DNA of 64,000 nt from PKWO01 sp036561005 (GTDB taxonomy: Bacteria > Pseudomonadota > Gammaproteobacteria > Burkholderiales > Burkholderiaceae_D), in NCBI GenBank assembly GCA_036561005.1, contig DATBQE010000050.1, forward strand, positions 11,002 through 75,001, read 5' to 3'. A program made the position numbers and the translations under genes. Positions 27,233-35,897 of this stretch are shown one piece after another. The notes beneath the pieces were generated by a model. The model saw only the letters and a list, made by a program, of their open reading frames with translations, was not told the origin of the DNA and did not search any database. Each line of letters begins with the position of its first letter. Position 1 is the stretch's first letter.

Positions 27233-27418
27233 TGCAAGCTCCAAAAAGTTGATTGACCATGTCGCGGCCAATCTTCCGAGCCTGCGACGCTTTAGCGAAA
27301 TTTATAGGCCGCCTCGCAAGTTGTCTGTTAACTCGGCGGAAAGACCGTGGTATTTTACGCCACTTGATTTATTTCGGCAAAATCCGTGAAATTGGTTTTG
27401 GGAAACCTCGCCGAATGC

Positions 27419-28288
27419 ATGCCATACCCTATATTGATGTTACTTCGACTATTTCAACTGCTTTCTGCATTCCCACTGCGTTTTTTGCATGTACTGGGTA
27501 GCGTACTGGGGCGCATTGTGTATTTTGCCTCCCCCGCATACCGAAAAAGGTTGCGGGAAAACATCACGCGTGCAGGCTACGGCGCACGGCTAAGCGAGGC
27601 CATCAACGAGTCCGGAAAGAGCATATTGGAGTTGCCCTTTGTATGGTGCGCCAAACCGGAACGCGTCATGGCAATGGCGAGAATAGACAACTGGGAAGTC
27701 GCACAACAGGCATTGGACAGCGGTCGTGGTGTGATTTTCCTGACGCCGCACCTCGGCTGTTTTGAAATCATCGCGCAGGCGATTGCCCAGCATACACCGC
27801 TGACTGCCTTGTATCGCCCGCCTCGCAAGGAAGTGCTGCGACCGTTAATAGAAGGCGCACGCGCCCGGCATAACCTGATCCTCGCGCCCGCCAACCTGGC
27901 GGGTGTGCGCACCCTGCTGAAAACCCTCAAGAAAGGTGCTGCTATCGGCCTGTTGCCTGATCAGGTCCCGCAAAAGGGAGAAGGCGTATGGGCCGAGTTC
28001 TTCGGCAAGCCCGCCTACACCATGACTTTGCCGGGCAAGATGCAGAAAATGACCGGAGCCGCAGTCCTGTTGTCCTATGCCGAACGTCTTCCGGCGGGCG
28101 CCGGCTTCGTGATTCGCTTTGTGCGCTTCGAGCACGAATTGAACGGCACGCCGGAACAGCAGGCCGGTGCGATCAATGCATCAATGGAACAATTGATTGC
28201 GGCTTGCCCGGCACAATATTTCTGGAGTTATAACCGCTATAAATCGCCGCCGGGCGCCGACCAGCAAACGAACATGGGGAACAAATGA
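27419..28288 (+). CDS. LpxL/HtrB-type lysophospholipid acyltransferase (first copy)
   Basis: An inner-membrane acyltransferase of the lipid A late-acylation family, about 289 residues from the ATG at 27419; GTG 27386 or ATG 27437 are alternative starts, none with a strong ribosome site. A transmembrane helix is near the N-terminus. The catalytic HX4E motif is HLGCFE, and LLPDQVPQKGEGVWAEFFG is the family substrate-pocket segment. The second copy starts four bases inside its end (ATGA). Confidence 0.9.
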   Translation: MPYPILMLLRLFQLLSAFPLRFLHVLGSVLGRIVYFASPAYRKRLRENITRAGYGARLSEAINESGKSILELPFVWCAKPERVMAMARIDNWEVAQQALDSGRGVIFLTPHLGCFEIIAQAIAQHTPLTALYRPPRKEVLRPLIEGARARHNLILAPANLAGVRTLLKTLKKGAAIGLLPDQVPQKGEGVWAEFFGKPAYTMTLPGKMQKMTGAAVLLSYAERLPAGAGFVIRFVRFEHELNGTPEQQAGAINASMEQLIAACPAQYFWSYNRYKSPPGADQQTNMGNK

Positions 28289-29169
28289 GGTTGCTACTCG
28301 GCGTAATGTGGCTGCTGCATTGGCTACCCCTACCCATATTAGGACGGCTTGGCGAGGCAATCGGCGCGCTATTGTTCCTTGCGATGCGCTCGCGCCGCAA
28401 CATCACGTTGGTCAATCTAAGCCTGTGCATGCCGGAGCTCGACGAGGCACAAAGGCGCACGCTCGCGCGCCGCCATTTTCAGGCCTACGCACGCAGCATC
28501 CTGGAGCGCGGCTTGCTTTGGTGGGGTTCGCACGAGCGCCTGTCGCGCCTGATCGAAATCGAAGCTGAAATGCCGCTCGGCGTGTTGACCGACGGCCCGA
28601 CCATCATGCTGTGCCCGCATTTCGTCTGCCTCGACGTGGCCGGCGTGGCTATCGTATTGAAGCTGAAAGTCCCGTCATGCTCGATGTACACGCGCCAGCA
28701 AAACAAGGTGTTCGATGAAGCCTTGTACAATGGGCGCAGCCGGTTTTTGCAGGTCAAGCTATTCTCGCGCGCCGACGGCATCAAGCCGGTAATCCGTGCC
28801 ATGCGAGAAGGATTGCCGTTTTTTATGCTGCCGGATATGGATTTCGGTGCCAAAGATGCGGAATTTGTTCCTTTCTTCGGCATTTCCGCGGCCACATTGA
28901 CGGCACCCGCCCGTCTGGCGGCGGCTACCGGCGCCAAGGTGATTGCCGTCATTGCGACCTATAAACCGGACTACCAGGGATGGACTGTCAAATTCTACAG
29001 GCCATGGCCGGATTATCCGGGCAAGGATGTGATTGCCGCTACGCGCTACATGAATGCCTTCATTGAAGATCGCGTGCGCGAAGCACCGGCCGAATACTTC
29101 TGGACCCATAAACGCTTCAAGACAAGGCCGCAGGGCGAAGCGGGATTTTACGGCACCAGGAAGCCATGA
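28285..29169 (+). CDS. LpxL/HtrB-type lysophospholipid acyltransferase (second copy)
   Basis: A 294-residue acyltransferase overlapping the previous gene by ATGA, hence translationally coupled. The catalytic HX4D motif is HFVCLD (about residue 112), and MLPDMDFGAKDAEFVPFFG is the conserved pocket segment. In other bacteria two such enzymes add the secondary acyl chains to lipid A; which position each serves cannot be read from sequence. The first copy has HX4E in the same place. Confidence 0.9.
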   Translation: MRLLLGVMWLLHWLPLPILGRLGEAIGALLFLAMRSRRNITLVNLSLCMPELDEAQRRTLARRHFQAYARSILERGLLWWGSHERLSRLIEIEAEMPLGVLTDGPTIMLCPHFVCLDVAGVAIVLKLKVPSCSMYTRQQNKVFDEALYNGRSRFLQVKLFSRADGIKPVIRAMREGLPFFMLPDMDFGAKDAEFVPFFGISAATLTAPARLAAATGAKVIAVIATYKPDYQGWTVKFYRPWPDYPGKDVIAATRYMNAFIEDRVREAPAEYFWTHKRFKTRPQGEAGFYGTRKP

Positions 29170-29205
29170 CGGCAAAGCAAAGTGGGGCACGAGTGTCTGC
29201 CAAGG

Positions 29206-29241
29206 CTGACAGCGCACAAGTGCAACGGCTATAATCGTCCG
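29206..29241 (+). promoter_or_regulatory. promoter that would make dapF leaderless
   Basis: -35 CTGACA (29206-29211), an 18-base spacer and -10 TATAAT (29230-29235) match sigma70 closely. The start codon of dapF is exactly seven bases after the -10, so the A of ATG would be +1. No Shine-Dalgarno sequence is present between them. Transcription from this point is inferred. Confidence 0.55.
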
Positions 29242-30096
29242 ATGAGGCTCAAATTCACCAAAATGCATGGCGCAGGCAATGACTTTGTCGTCATAGACGG
29301 CATCAGCCAGCATATCGATTTTTCGCCGGCGCAATGGCAATTGCTCGGCGACCGCCGCATGGGTGTCGGCGCGGACCAGATGCTATTGATCGAAAAGACG
29401 AAGACGCCGGGCGTCGATTTCCGCTATCGCATCTTCAACGCCGATGGCGGCGAAGTCGAGCAGTGCGGCAACGGATCGCGCGCTTTCGTGAAATTCGTCA
29501 CTGAAAAGGGCCTGACCGACAAGCGTGCCATCCGCGTTGAAACCATGTCGGGCATCATCGAACCGCAACTGGAAAGCGACGGCAGAATCAGCGTCAACAT
29601 GGGTGCACCGATACTTGCGCCTGCCGATGTGCCGTTCGACAGCAACGGCCTTGAGGCGAAAAGTGCCGGGCGGGACACGCTTTGGCCGCTAGGCGTTGAC
29701 GGCAAGACCGTTTGGATTTCAGTGGTATCGATGGGTAATCCCCATGCCGTGCAGCAGGTCGACGACGTCGACACGGCGCCGGTTGGCACAAGCGGGCCGC
29801 TCATCGAAAATCACGGCCGGTTTCCGCGCCGCGTCAACGCCGGCTTCATGCAGGTGCTTGACCGGCAAAACATCAAATTGCGGGTTTTCGAACGTGGTGT
29901 CGGTGAAACGCTGGCTTGTGGAACGGGTGCCTGTGCAGCCGTTGTAGCCGGTATACGGCGCGGCCTGCTCGACTCACCTGTCACCGTTTCCATGCGTGGC
30001 GGCGAACTGAGCATCGCGTGGCAGGGCGAGGGTCAGCCGGTCATACTGACCGGCCCCGCAGTCAATGTGTTCGAAGGTGAAATAGAAATTGCCTGA
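29242..30096 (+). CDS. dapF: diaminopimelate epimerase
   Basis: A 284-residue enzyme making meso-diaminopimelate for lysine and peptidoglycan. Start at ATG 29242: MRLKFTKMHGAGNDFVVIDG. The two catalytic cysteines are in NADGGEVEQCGNG and ACGTGACAA. It leads a dapF-DUF484-xerC cluster, an arrangement conserved across proteobacteria. A sigma70-like promoter immediately abuts the start codon (see separate entry). Confidence 0.97.
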   Translation: MRLKFTKMHGAGNDFVVIDGISQHIDFSPAQWQLLGDRRMGVGADQMLLIEKTKTPGVDFRYRIFNADGGEVEQCGNGSRAFVKFVTEKGLTDKRAIRVETMSGIIEPQLESDGRISVNMGAPILAPADVPFDSNGLEAKSAGRDTLWPLGVDGKTVWISVVSMGNPHAVQQVDDVDTAPVGTSGPLIENHGRFPRRVNAGFMQVLDRQNIKLRVFERGVGETLACGTGACAAVVAGIRRGLLDSPVTVSMRGGELSIAWQGEGQPVILTGPAVNVFEGEIEIA

Positions 30097-30169
30097 TTGC
30101 TGCGGCAAGGCGGCCTGCGCGCGGCAGCAGGCCTGTTCGTGTTAATTTTTCTTGTTGATGATCGATTCT

Positions 30170-30826
30170 ATGGACTCTAATTCCGTCGCCCAATATTTGT
30201 CCGAGCATGCCCATTTCTTCGAAGAGCATGCCGAATTGCTGGCGCGTATCAAACTGACAAGCCCGCTTGCTGGACGCACTGTGTCGCTTCAGGAGCGGCA
30301 GATGGAAGTCTTGCGCGAAAAAATCAAGGCGCTGGAAATGCGCATGTCCGATCTGATTCGAGTGGCGCAGGAAAACGACGCCATCACCGGCAAGTTCCAG
30401 TCTTGGGCGCGCTCTCTGCTGCTGGCGCGCAACGACGTTGACCTGCCCTATGTGCTGATCAATGGTCTGCAAACGATCTTTTCGGTACCGCATGCGACGC
30501 TGCGCATATGGGGGGTGGCAGAAGAATTCGCCCACACCTGGTTTGCCGCCCCCGTGTCGGTCGACGCACGCATTTTCGCCAATGGCTTGACGACACCCTT
30601 TTGCGGCAAGAACGACGATTTCGAAGCCGCGACCTGGCTGGAAGAAGCACCCGAAATCAAGTCACTGGCTTTGCTCCCCTTGCGCCAAGGTGAGGCACCG
30701 GAAGCGTTCGGCTTGCTGGTGCTGGGCTCGCCCGACGTCAGCCGCTTCAGCGACGATATGGCGACCGACTTCCTGGCGAAGATAGGTGAGACAGCCAGCG
30801 CGGCGATGACCTGCCTGCTCGATTAG
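30170..30826 (+). CDS. DUF484 family protein
   Basis: A 218-residue protein if started at ATG 30170 (MDSNSVAQYLSEHAHFF); ATG 30158 is an alternative. The N-terminal helical part EHAELLARIKLTSPLAGRTVSLQERQMEVL and the C-terminal GAF-like fold are those of DUF484, the YigA family. DUF484 genes lie between dapF and xerC in many genomes. The biochemical role is unknown. Confidence 0.9.
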   Translation: MDSNSVAQYLSEHAHFFEEHAELLARIKLTSPLAGRTVSLQERQMEVLREKIKALEMRMSDLIRVAQENDAITGKFQSWARSLLLARNDVDLPYVLINGLQTIFSVPHATLRIWGVAEEFAHTWFAAPVSVDARIFANGLTTPFCGKNDDFEAATWLEEAPEIKSLALLPLRQGEAPEAFGLLVLGSPDVSRFSDDMATDFLAKIGETASAAMTCLLD

Positions 30827-30835
30827 GAATCTTTT

Positions 30836-31789
30836 ATGGCCGATGACGAGCGCAAGCAAATCGAAGGCTACCTCGACAATTTGCGTACGCAGCGCCAATT
30901 GTCCGGCAATACCCTGAGCAGCTATGGCCGCGATCTGCATGAGTTGCAAAACCTGGCCGGGGCCGTCATCGGCGACAAACCGCTTGCGACGCTGACGCAT
31001 TTCCATATCCGCAAGTTTGCCGCCCAATTGCATTCGCATGGCATCAATCCGCGCTCGATTGCGCGCAAACTCTCATGTTGGCGCGGATTCTTTGAATGGC
31101 TGGCAGAGCATGACGAAACGCTGAGGAGCAATCCTGTCAACGGCGTCAAGGCGCCCAAACGCAGCAGACCTTTGCCAAAGGCCCTGGCGGCGGATGATGC
31201 CGTGCGTCTGGTTGAACAGGGCGCCCCTGGGAAAGCTGCCGATGCCACCCTGCAGTTGTGCAATCGCGCAATGTTCGAATTGCTCTATTCCAGCGGCCTG
31301 CGTGTTTCGGAATTAAGCGGTCTGGACGTACGCTACCTTGAGGAAGCCGGTTACGCTTCGGCGGGGTGGGTCGACTTGGAAGCGGGCGAAGTGACAGTGA
31401 CCGGCAAGGGCCAGCGGCGGCGCAGCGTTCCGGTGGGCGCAGCGGCGCTGACGGCCTTGCGTAATTGGCTAACTGTGCGCGCAACGCTGGTGCGCACTGA
31501 CCCACGCCCGCTGTTCCTGAGCGAACGCGGCACACGCATTTCCGCCAGGGTGGTGCAACTTCGACTCAAGGCGCATGCGCAGGCGCTTGGCATTCCGTCG
31601 GACGTGCATCCGCACGTGCTGCGGCATTCGTTTGCCTCGCATGTTTTGCAATCCTCCGGAGACTTGCGCGCCGTGCAGGAAATGCTGGGCCATGCATCAA
31701 TTGCGGCAACCCAGGTGTACACTTCACTCGATTTCCAACGTTTGGCGCAGGTATATGACGCGGCGCACCCGCGCGCCAAAAAACAGTGA
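30836..31789 (+). CDS. xerC: tyrosine recombinase XerC
   Basis: A 317-residue recombinase resolving chromosome dimers at dif together with XerD. The N-terminal core-binding SAM-like domain covers about residues 8-95. The catalytic residues are seen as SSGLRVSEL (Arg), HVLRHSFASH (His-x-x-Arg), LGHAS (His) and the nucleophile in TQVYTSLDF. It follows the DUF484 gene by nine bases. No mobile element is adjacent, so it is the housekeeping XerC. Confidence 0.96.
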   Translation: MADDERKQIEGYLDNLRTQRQLSGNTLSSYGRDLHELQNLAGAVIGDKPLATLTHFHIRKFAAQLHSHGINPRSIARKLSCWRGFFEWLAEHDETLRSNPVNGVKAPKRSRPLPKALAADDAVRLVEQGAPGKAADATLQLCNRAMFELLYSSGLRVSELSGLDVRYLEEAGYASAGWVDLEAGEVTVTGKGQRRRSVPVGAAALTALRNWLTVRATLVRTDPRPLFLSERGTRISARVVQLRLKAHAQALGIPSDVHPHVLRHSFASHVLQSSGDLRAVQEMLGHASIAATQVYTSLDFQRLAQVYDAAHPRAKKQ

Positions 31790-31941
31790 AATTGGACGAG
31801 TGCACGTAAAAAACCGAAGATTTATTGTCAAACGGGAATTTTTCCGGACCCTTGCCGTACCACACCTCTTGGAATCTTTCGGAGCAGCCCCAATATGAGC
31901 TGGTAACCCAAAGATCGCAGTCACTCTCGAAAACCATCGCC

Positions 31942-33009
31942 ATGGCATTGATACCAACTACCATCCTGACCGGCTTTCTCGGCGCCGGCAAGTCCACCCT
32001 GCTCAATCGCATTTTGCAGGAGCAGCACGGCCACAAGATCGCCGTGATCGAAAACGAATTCGGACAGGAAAATATCGACAATGAAATCCTGGTCCAGGAT
32101 GGCGACGAGCAAATTATCGAGATGAACAATGGGTGCATCTGCTGCACCGTGCGCGGCGACCTGATCGTAGCACTTACAGGTCTGGCGCAAAAGCGCGATG
32201 CCGGCGAGCTGCAATTCGATCATGTGGTGATTGAAACCACCGGCCTGGCCAACCCCGGCCCGGTGGCGCAAACTTTTTTTGTCGACGACGAAGTGGCATC
32301 GCACTACATGCTTGACGCCGTGGTCACGGTGGTGGATGCAAAGCACGCCATGCAGCAACTCGATCATTATGAGGAATCGCAACGGCAGGTCGGATTTGCT
32401 GACAAGATTCTGCTGTCGAAAACCGATCTGGTCGAGGCAGCGGATCTGGACGTCTTGACCCGGAGGCTGCATCGCATCAATCCCCGCGCTACGCAAATCA
32501 AGGCCGATTTCGGGCAGGTTGCAATTTCCGAGGTGCTCGATCTGAAGGGTTTCAACCTCAATGAAAAACTGGAGATCGACCCAGATTTTCTCGCCGCGGA
32601 AGCTGCCGAGCAGGAACGCGAAGAGCGTCATGCCCATGGCGATCACTCGCATTGTGATCATGACCATGATCATCATGAACATGGCCACGGTCATGGGCAT
32701 GGGCACCATACGGACGACATCGCCGCCTTCGCTTTTAAAAGCGACAAACCTTTCGATACGGCACGGCTTGATGAGTTTTTGGGCGGATTGATTCAGGTTT
32801 ATGGTCCGCGCATGTTGCGCTACAAGGGTATATTGTGGATGGATGGTGCCGACCGGAAAGTCATTTTTCAGGGCGTACACCAGATCATGGGCAGCGATAT
32901 CGGCGCAAAATGGCCAGAAAATCAGCCGCGCGCAAGCAAAATGGTGTTTATCGGCAAGAATCTGCCGAAAGATATTTTTATTCGCGGACTAGAACAGTGT
33001 TTGGTATAA
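31942..33009 (+). CDS. COG0523-family GTPase, His-rich metal chaperone
   Basis: A 355-residue G3E GTPase of the CobW/YjiA/ZigA type. The start MALIPTTILTGFLGAGK at 31942 is used because upstream codons lack homology. The P-loop is GFLGAGKST (residues 11-19), the metal site CICC is at 65-68 (GCICCTVRGDL), and SKTD is the G4 motif. Residues about 230-256 form a run of His alternating with Gly and Asp (HGHGHGHGHH). Zinc or other metal delivery is known for the family. dksA follows by 245 bases. Confidence 0.93.
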   Translation: MALIPTTILTGFLGAGKSTLLNRILQEQHGHKIAVIENEFGQENIDNEILVQDGDEQIIEMNNGCICCTVRGDLIVALTGLAQKRDAGELQFDHVVIETTGLANPGPVAQTFFVDDEVASHYMLDAVVTVVDAKHAMQQLDHYEESQRQVGFADKILLSKTDLVEAADLDVLTRRLHRINPRATQIKADFGQVAISEVLDLKGFNLNEKLEIDPDFLAAEAAEQEREERHAHGDHSHCDHDHDHHEHGHGHGHGHHTDDIAAFAFKSDKPFDTARLDEFLGGLIQVYGPRMLRYKGILWMDGADRKVIFQGVHQIMGSDIGAKWPENQPRASKMVFIGKNLPKDIFIRGLEQCLV

Positions 33010-33058
33010 ACTAACGTGGTTTTAATTTTGGCACGTGTCATGCTGGAAAGCATCGCAC

Positions 33059-33133
33059 GGCTTTAAAAGTCGTAGCAACGGCTCAAAGTCGGACGCAGTT
33101 TGCTGCGTCGGGAGCAGATTTTTAGCGGTGGCC
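33059..33133. repeat. palindromic element, copy A
   Basis: The right arm GATTTTTAGCGGTGGCC (33117-33133) matches the right arm of the copy at 59586-59602 at 15 of 17 positions. The left side (GGCTTTAAAAGTCGTAGC) resembles its partner loosely. Between them is a perfect hairpin GACGCAG / CTGCGTC (33092-33109). The element sits in the spacer between the COG0523 gene and dksA and seems more diverged than copy C. Confidence 0.5.
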
Positions 33134-33254
33134 TTGATGCATTGCGCCGTGCCGAATAGAATCGATGGGAGTGTTTCAAGGTAGCGCAAATTCTGGCAAA
33201 TTGCTGGAATTGGGGTTTGGCCAGATAACGGTGGAACCAACAGAAGAGGCTTCT

Positions 33255-33986
33255 ATGAACAAGTCCAAATCGGCGCCGATGCATGCGCCGGCAACCACAT
33301 CGGATGGCAGGCCAAAAAAGGCTGTTGCGAAGAAGATAGCGCCGGTCGCTGCAAAAGCCGGCAAGGGCGACGCTGAACCCGCGCACGAGTTGGCGTCAAA
33401 ATCCAAAACGCGCGCCGTCAGTGGCGCTGAAAACAAGCACGATTCCCGGTCGGCCAAGGCTGTCGTTGCGACAACGAACGACGACCATGCCGACAATGTT
33501 GAAAAAACCGCAGTCTCGAAAGTAAGCGAAGTGGCAACCAAAACATCCAAATCACCTTCATCCGTCTCCAGTGACGGCGCATTATTGTCAGAAGCGCAAA
33601 TTCTCAAGATGGGCGACAAAGACTATATGAATGCAGCCCAGTTAGCCTTCTTCAAGGCGCGTCTGCAGCAGCTTGAGAAAGACTTGCTGAAAAACGCTGG
33701 AGAAACGACCGAACATTTGCGCGAAACTGTACTGGTGCCGGACCCGGCCGACCGCGCGACGATTGAAGAAGAGCATGCGCTGGAGTTGCGTACACGCGAC
33801 CGCGAGCGCAAGCTGCTCAAGAAAGTCCAGCAATCCATTGCGTCCATCGACGCCGGCGACTACGGCTGGTGCGAAGAAACCGGGGAGCCTATCGGCATTC
33901 CCCGTCTGCTGGCCCGCCCTACTGCGACCTTGTCGCTGGAAGCGCAACAGCGTCGCGAGCTGAAGCAAAAACTGTACGGCGATTGA
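33255..33986 (+). CDS. dksA: DksA/TraR family regulator with long Lys/Ala-rich N-terminus
   Basis: A 243-residue protein started at MNKSKSAPMHAPATT (33255). Residues 1-110 are a low-complexity Lys/Ala/Ser extension. The coiled-coil and globular part resemble DksA (KMGDKDYMNAAQLAFFKARL; acid tip with DPADRATIEEE). The C-terminal zinc-finger region reads YGWCEETGEPIGIPRLLARPT then LSLEAQQ, so only one of four zinc cysteines remains. This form occurs in alpha- and betaproteobacteria and is known to work with ppGpp without zinc in Rhodobacter. Confidence 0.93.
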   Translation: MNKSKSAPMHAPATTSDGRPKKAVAKKIAPVAAKAGKGDAEPAHELASKSKTRAVSGAENKHDSRSAKAVVATTNDDHADNVEKTAVSKVSEVATKTSKSPSSVSSDGALLSEAQILKMGDKDYMNAAQLAFFKARLQQLEKDLLKNAGETTEHLRETVLVPDPADRATIEEEHALELRTRDRERKLLKKVQQSIASIDAGDYGWCEETGEPIGIPRLLARPTATLSLEAQQRRELKQKLYGD

Positions 33987-34352
33987 TTCTGGTCGACGTT
34001 CTGGCCGCATGCACGAATCGATAGTCGAATGTTTCCGACTATCGGCTTCCCGTTGGTAGCGGCCGCAAATCGTTTGAATTGAAAATATGCGGGTTAACAC
34101 CCGCATGTATTTCGCATTGCTTTGTCCGGTCTTGCGGTATCATGACCCAAGGCATGTTTTTGACATGTGCTTTTGCAATGGATTCAAACCGGTGTGGCAG
34201 GGGTTCTCGTTGCCCGGACTGCGTTGTTGCAGGGTCAGGCTTGCATGGCCCGGATTTTGCCGTCGATCACCAAGATTTGTCTTTATAAGGCTATAATTTG
34301 TAATCCCGCTACACTGGGGTTTTTGCGAATTGCGATCATAGTCAGGAGTTTT
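33987..34352. other. 366-bp intergenic region after dksA
   Basis: Two perfect hairpins are here: CGATAGTCG / CGACTATCG (34019-34044, loop 8) and ATGCGGGT / ACCCGCAT (34087-34106, loop TAAC). Neither has a T-tract. Downstream are TTGACA (34160) and a TATAAT at 34291-34296, about 55 bases before the next gene. Nothing coding is convincing in between. Confidence 0.55.
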
Positions 34353-35777
34353 GTGGGGATTTTTTCGCTTTTTGGTGGTGGCAAGAAAGAACGACAGTTG
34401 CCCGATTCGCCGGCCGACAAGGCTGCTGCGCGCAAAAAACGCGAGGAAGTGGCGGCCCGATCTGAATCTTCCAGCACCAGCGAAACCAAAAACGTCCAAC
34501 GCAAGGCTGCACATGCGACGGCGATGAAAATCGACGCCATCGAATCGGAAATGTCTTCCGAATTCGTTCGGCCGCTACCCGCTTCCGGCGTAACCTTGCC
34601 CGGGCTCGCAACCAGGCCGGGCGAAGAGCCATCGGCCCAAAAACCCTCACTTATTAATCCGAAAAAATCCGACTCCTGGAATCCGGTAACCTTTCAGCCG
34701 ACCTTGCCGGCCATGGGTTCGACCACTGAATTCCTGCTGAGCTCGGAAACTGTCGGCGGGGGCGCAGTCGCCATTTCTGCTTCCGAAGCCGCGCCTGTCA
34801 TCGAAGAAGCTGCCATTCTGTTCGCCAATGGCCAGATGGAAATGGTGGAGCATGTTCTACAGGCGGCGATCGATGAAGATTCGCTGGGAAGTGCGACCAT
34901 CATCGTCTGGCGCATGTTGTTCGATCTATATCAGATAACCGGAAATCAAGCGCAATTCGACCACTTGTCGATCGAATATGCCAACAAGTTCGAAACCTCG
35001 CCACCTGCCTGGCTGGAGTCGGACCAATCGGAAAAACCAAATGTATCGGCCCCCGCCGGCGTAACGCCGACCGTGTCGTTTTCCGCTGCACTCGATGCAA
35101 GTATTGTCAAGCAACTCGAGAAGGCGCAAAACCTGGCCGAGAAAAGCCGTGTGCTGCGCCTGGAATTCGCCAAAGTGGTAAGCGTTGATCCGATCGGCTG
35201 CGGGCTGCTGCTGAGCATCCTCAAAAAACTGCAGAAATCCGGTCACGACCTGATTCTGGTCGGCGCGCATGAATTAGCGAACAAAATTCGCGCAATCCTC
35301 GAAGTAGGCAGACGCGATGAAACCGAAGCGCCGTGGTTATTGCTGCTGGAAATATTACGACTGCTGAACCTGGAAAAGGACTTTGAGGAGGCCAGCATCG
35401 ATTACTGTGTCACCTTTGAAGTGTCGCCGCCGGCCTTTGTCGCGCCGAAGAATAAGGTGATCACTGCGATGGAAGACATGTCGGCGCCCGCCGGATCTTC
35501 GGACAGTTTCGTCATGCCGCCTGTGATTGCCGACGGTGTTGACCGATTGATCGTCGGCATCAGCAACTATGCCAACGACCACAACCCGGCCATCATGGAT
35601 TGCATGCCGCTGCAACGCGTCGATTTCGGTGCTGCCGGACAATTGTTGACGGGCCTGGCCCCTTTGGCGGCTAAAGGTATCAATTTGGAATTTCATAACG
35701 TCAATCATCTCGTTGCGGCTCTGTTCAGCATCATGGGTTTGAAAGATATCGTCGAAGTCTTGCCCCGCAAGACTTAG
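34353..35777 (+). CDS. protein with two STAS-like domains
   Basis: A 474-residue protein started at the GTG 34353, with CAGGAG four bases upstream (VGIFSLFGGGKKERQLPDS). The first 110 residues are charged and low-complexity. One STAS-like domain covers about residues 245-320 (RLEFAKVVSVDPIGCGLLLSILKKLQKSG), and a second the C-terminal 90 (MPLQRVDFGAAGQLLTGL). STAS domains bind partners, nucleotides or lipids (SpoIIAA, MlaB). A TPR-like or tip helical region lies between. It is the gene before hslV. Role unknown. Confidence 0.65.
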   Translation: MGIFSLFGGGKKERQLPDSPADKAAARKKREEVAARSESSSTSETKNVQRKAAHATAMKIDAIESEMSSEFVRPLPASGVTLPGLATRPGEEPSAQKPSLINPKKSDSWNPVTFQPTLPAMGSTTEFLLSSETVGGGAVAISASEAAPVIEEAAILFANGQMEMVEHVLQAAIDEDSLGSATIIVWRMLFDLYQITGNQAQFDHLSIEYANKFETSPPAWLESDQSEKPNVSAPAGVTPTVSFSAALDASIVKQLEKAQNLAEKSRVLRLEFAKVVSVDPIGCGLLLSILKKLQKSGHDLILVGAHELANKIRAILEVGRRDETEAPWLLLLEILRLLNLEKDFEEASIDYCVTFEVSPPAFVAPKNKVITAMEDMSAPAGSSDSFVMPPVIADGVDRLIVGISNYANDHNPAIMDCMPLQRVDFGAAGQLLTGLAPLAAKGINLEFHNVNHLVAALFSIMGLKDIVEVLPRKT

Positions 35778-35792
35778 GATTTTCCTGCTCAC

Positions 35793-35820
35793 CTTGTAAA
35801 AAGGTCGCACTGCCCCAACC
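35793..35820 (+). promoter_or_regulatory. sigma32-type heat-shock promoter of hslVU
   Basis: CTTGTAA (35793-35799) and CCCCAACC (35813-35820) match the sigma32 -35 CTTGAAA and -10 CCCCATNT with a 13-base spacer. The hslV start is 78 bases downstream. A short inverted ACCTT / AAGGT overlaps the -35. Heat-shock control of hslVU is known in E. coli; here it is inferred from these boxes. Confidence 0.65.
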
Positions 35821-35897
35821 TGCTTTTCCATACGATTGCCGATTGATCATCTCCGATCGATACTCCCTTCAGGATCGGCGTCCTCTTCGAGGTTAAC

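Noticed and set aside
27233..27385. Known SAM riboswitch before metK
   Set aside because: No conserved SAM-I, SAM-II or SMK sequence blocks were recognised; only an unassigned stem remains.
30836..31789. Mobile element integrase
   Set aside because: Its context dapF-DUF484-xerC and sequence mark it as housekeeping XerC.
34019..34106. Terminator of dksA
   Set aside because: Two perfect hairpins are there but neither is followed by a T-tract; they are described only as hairpins.
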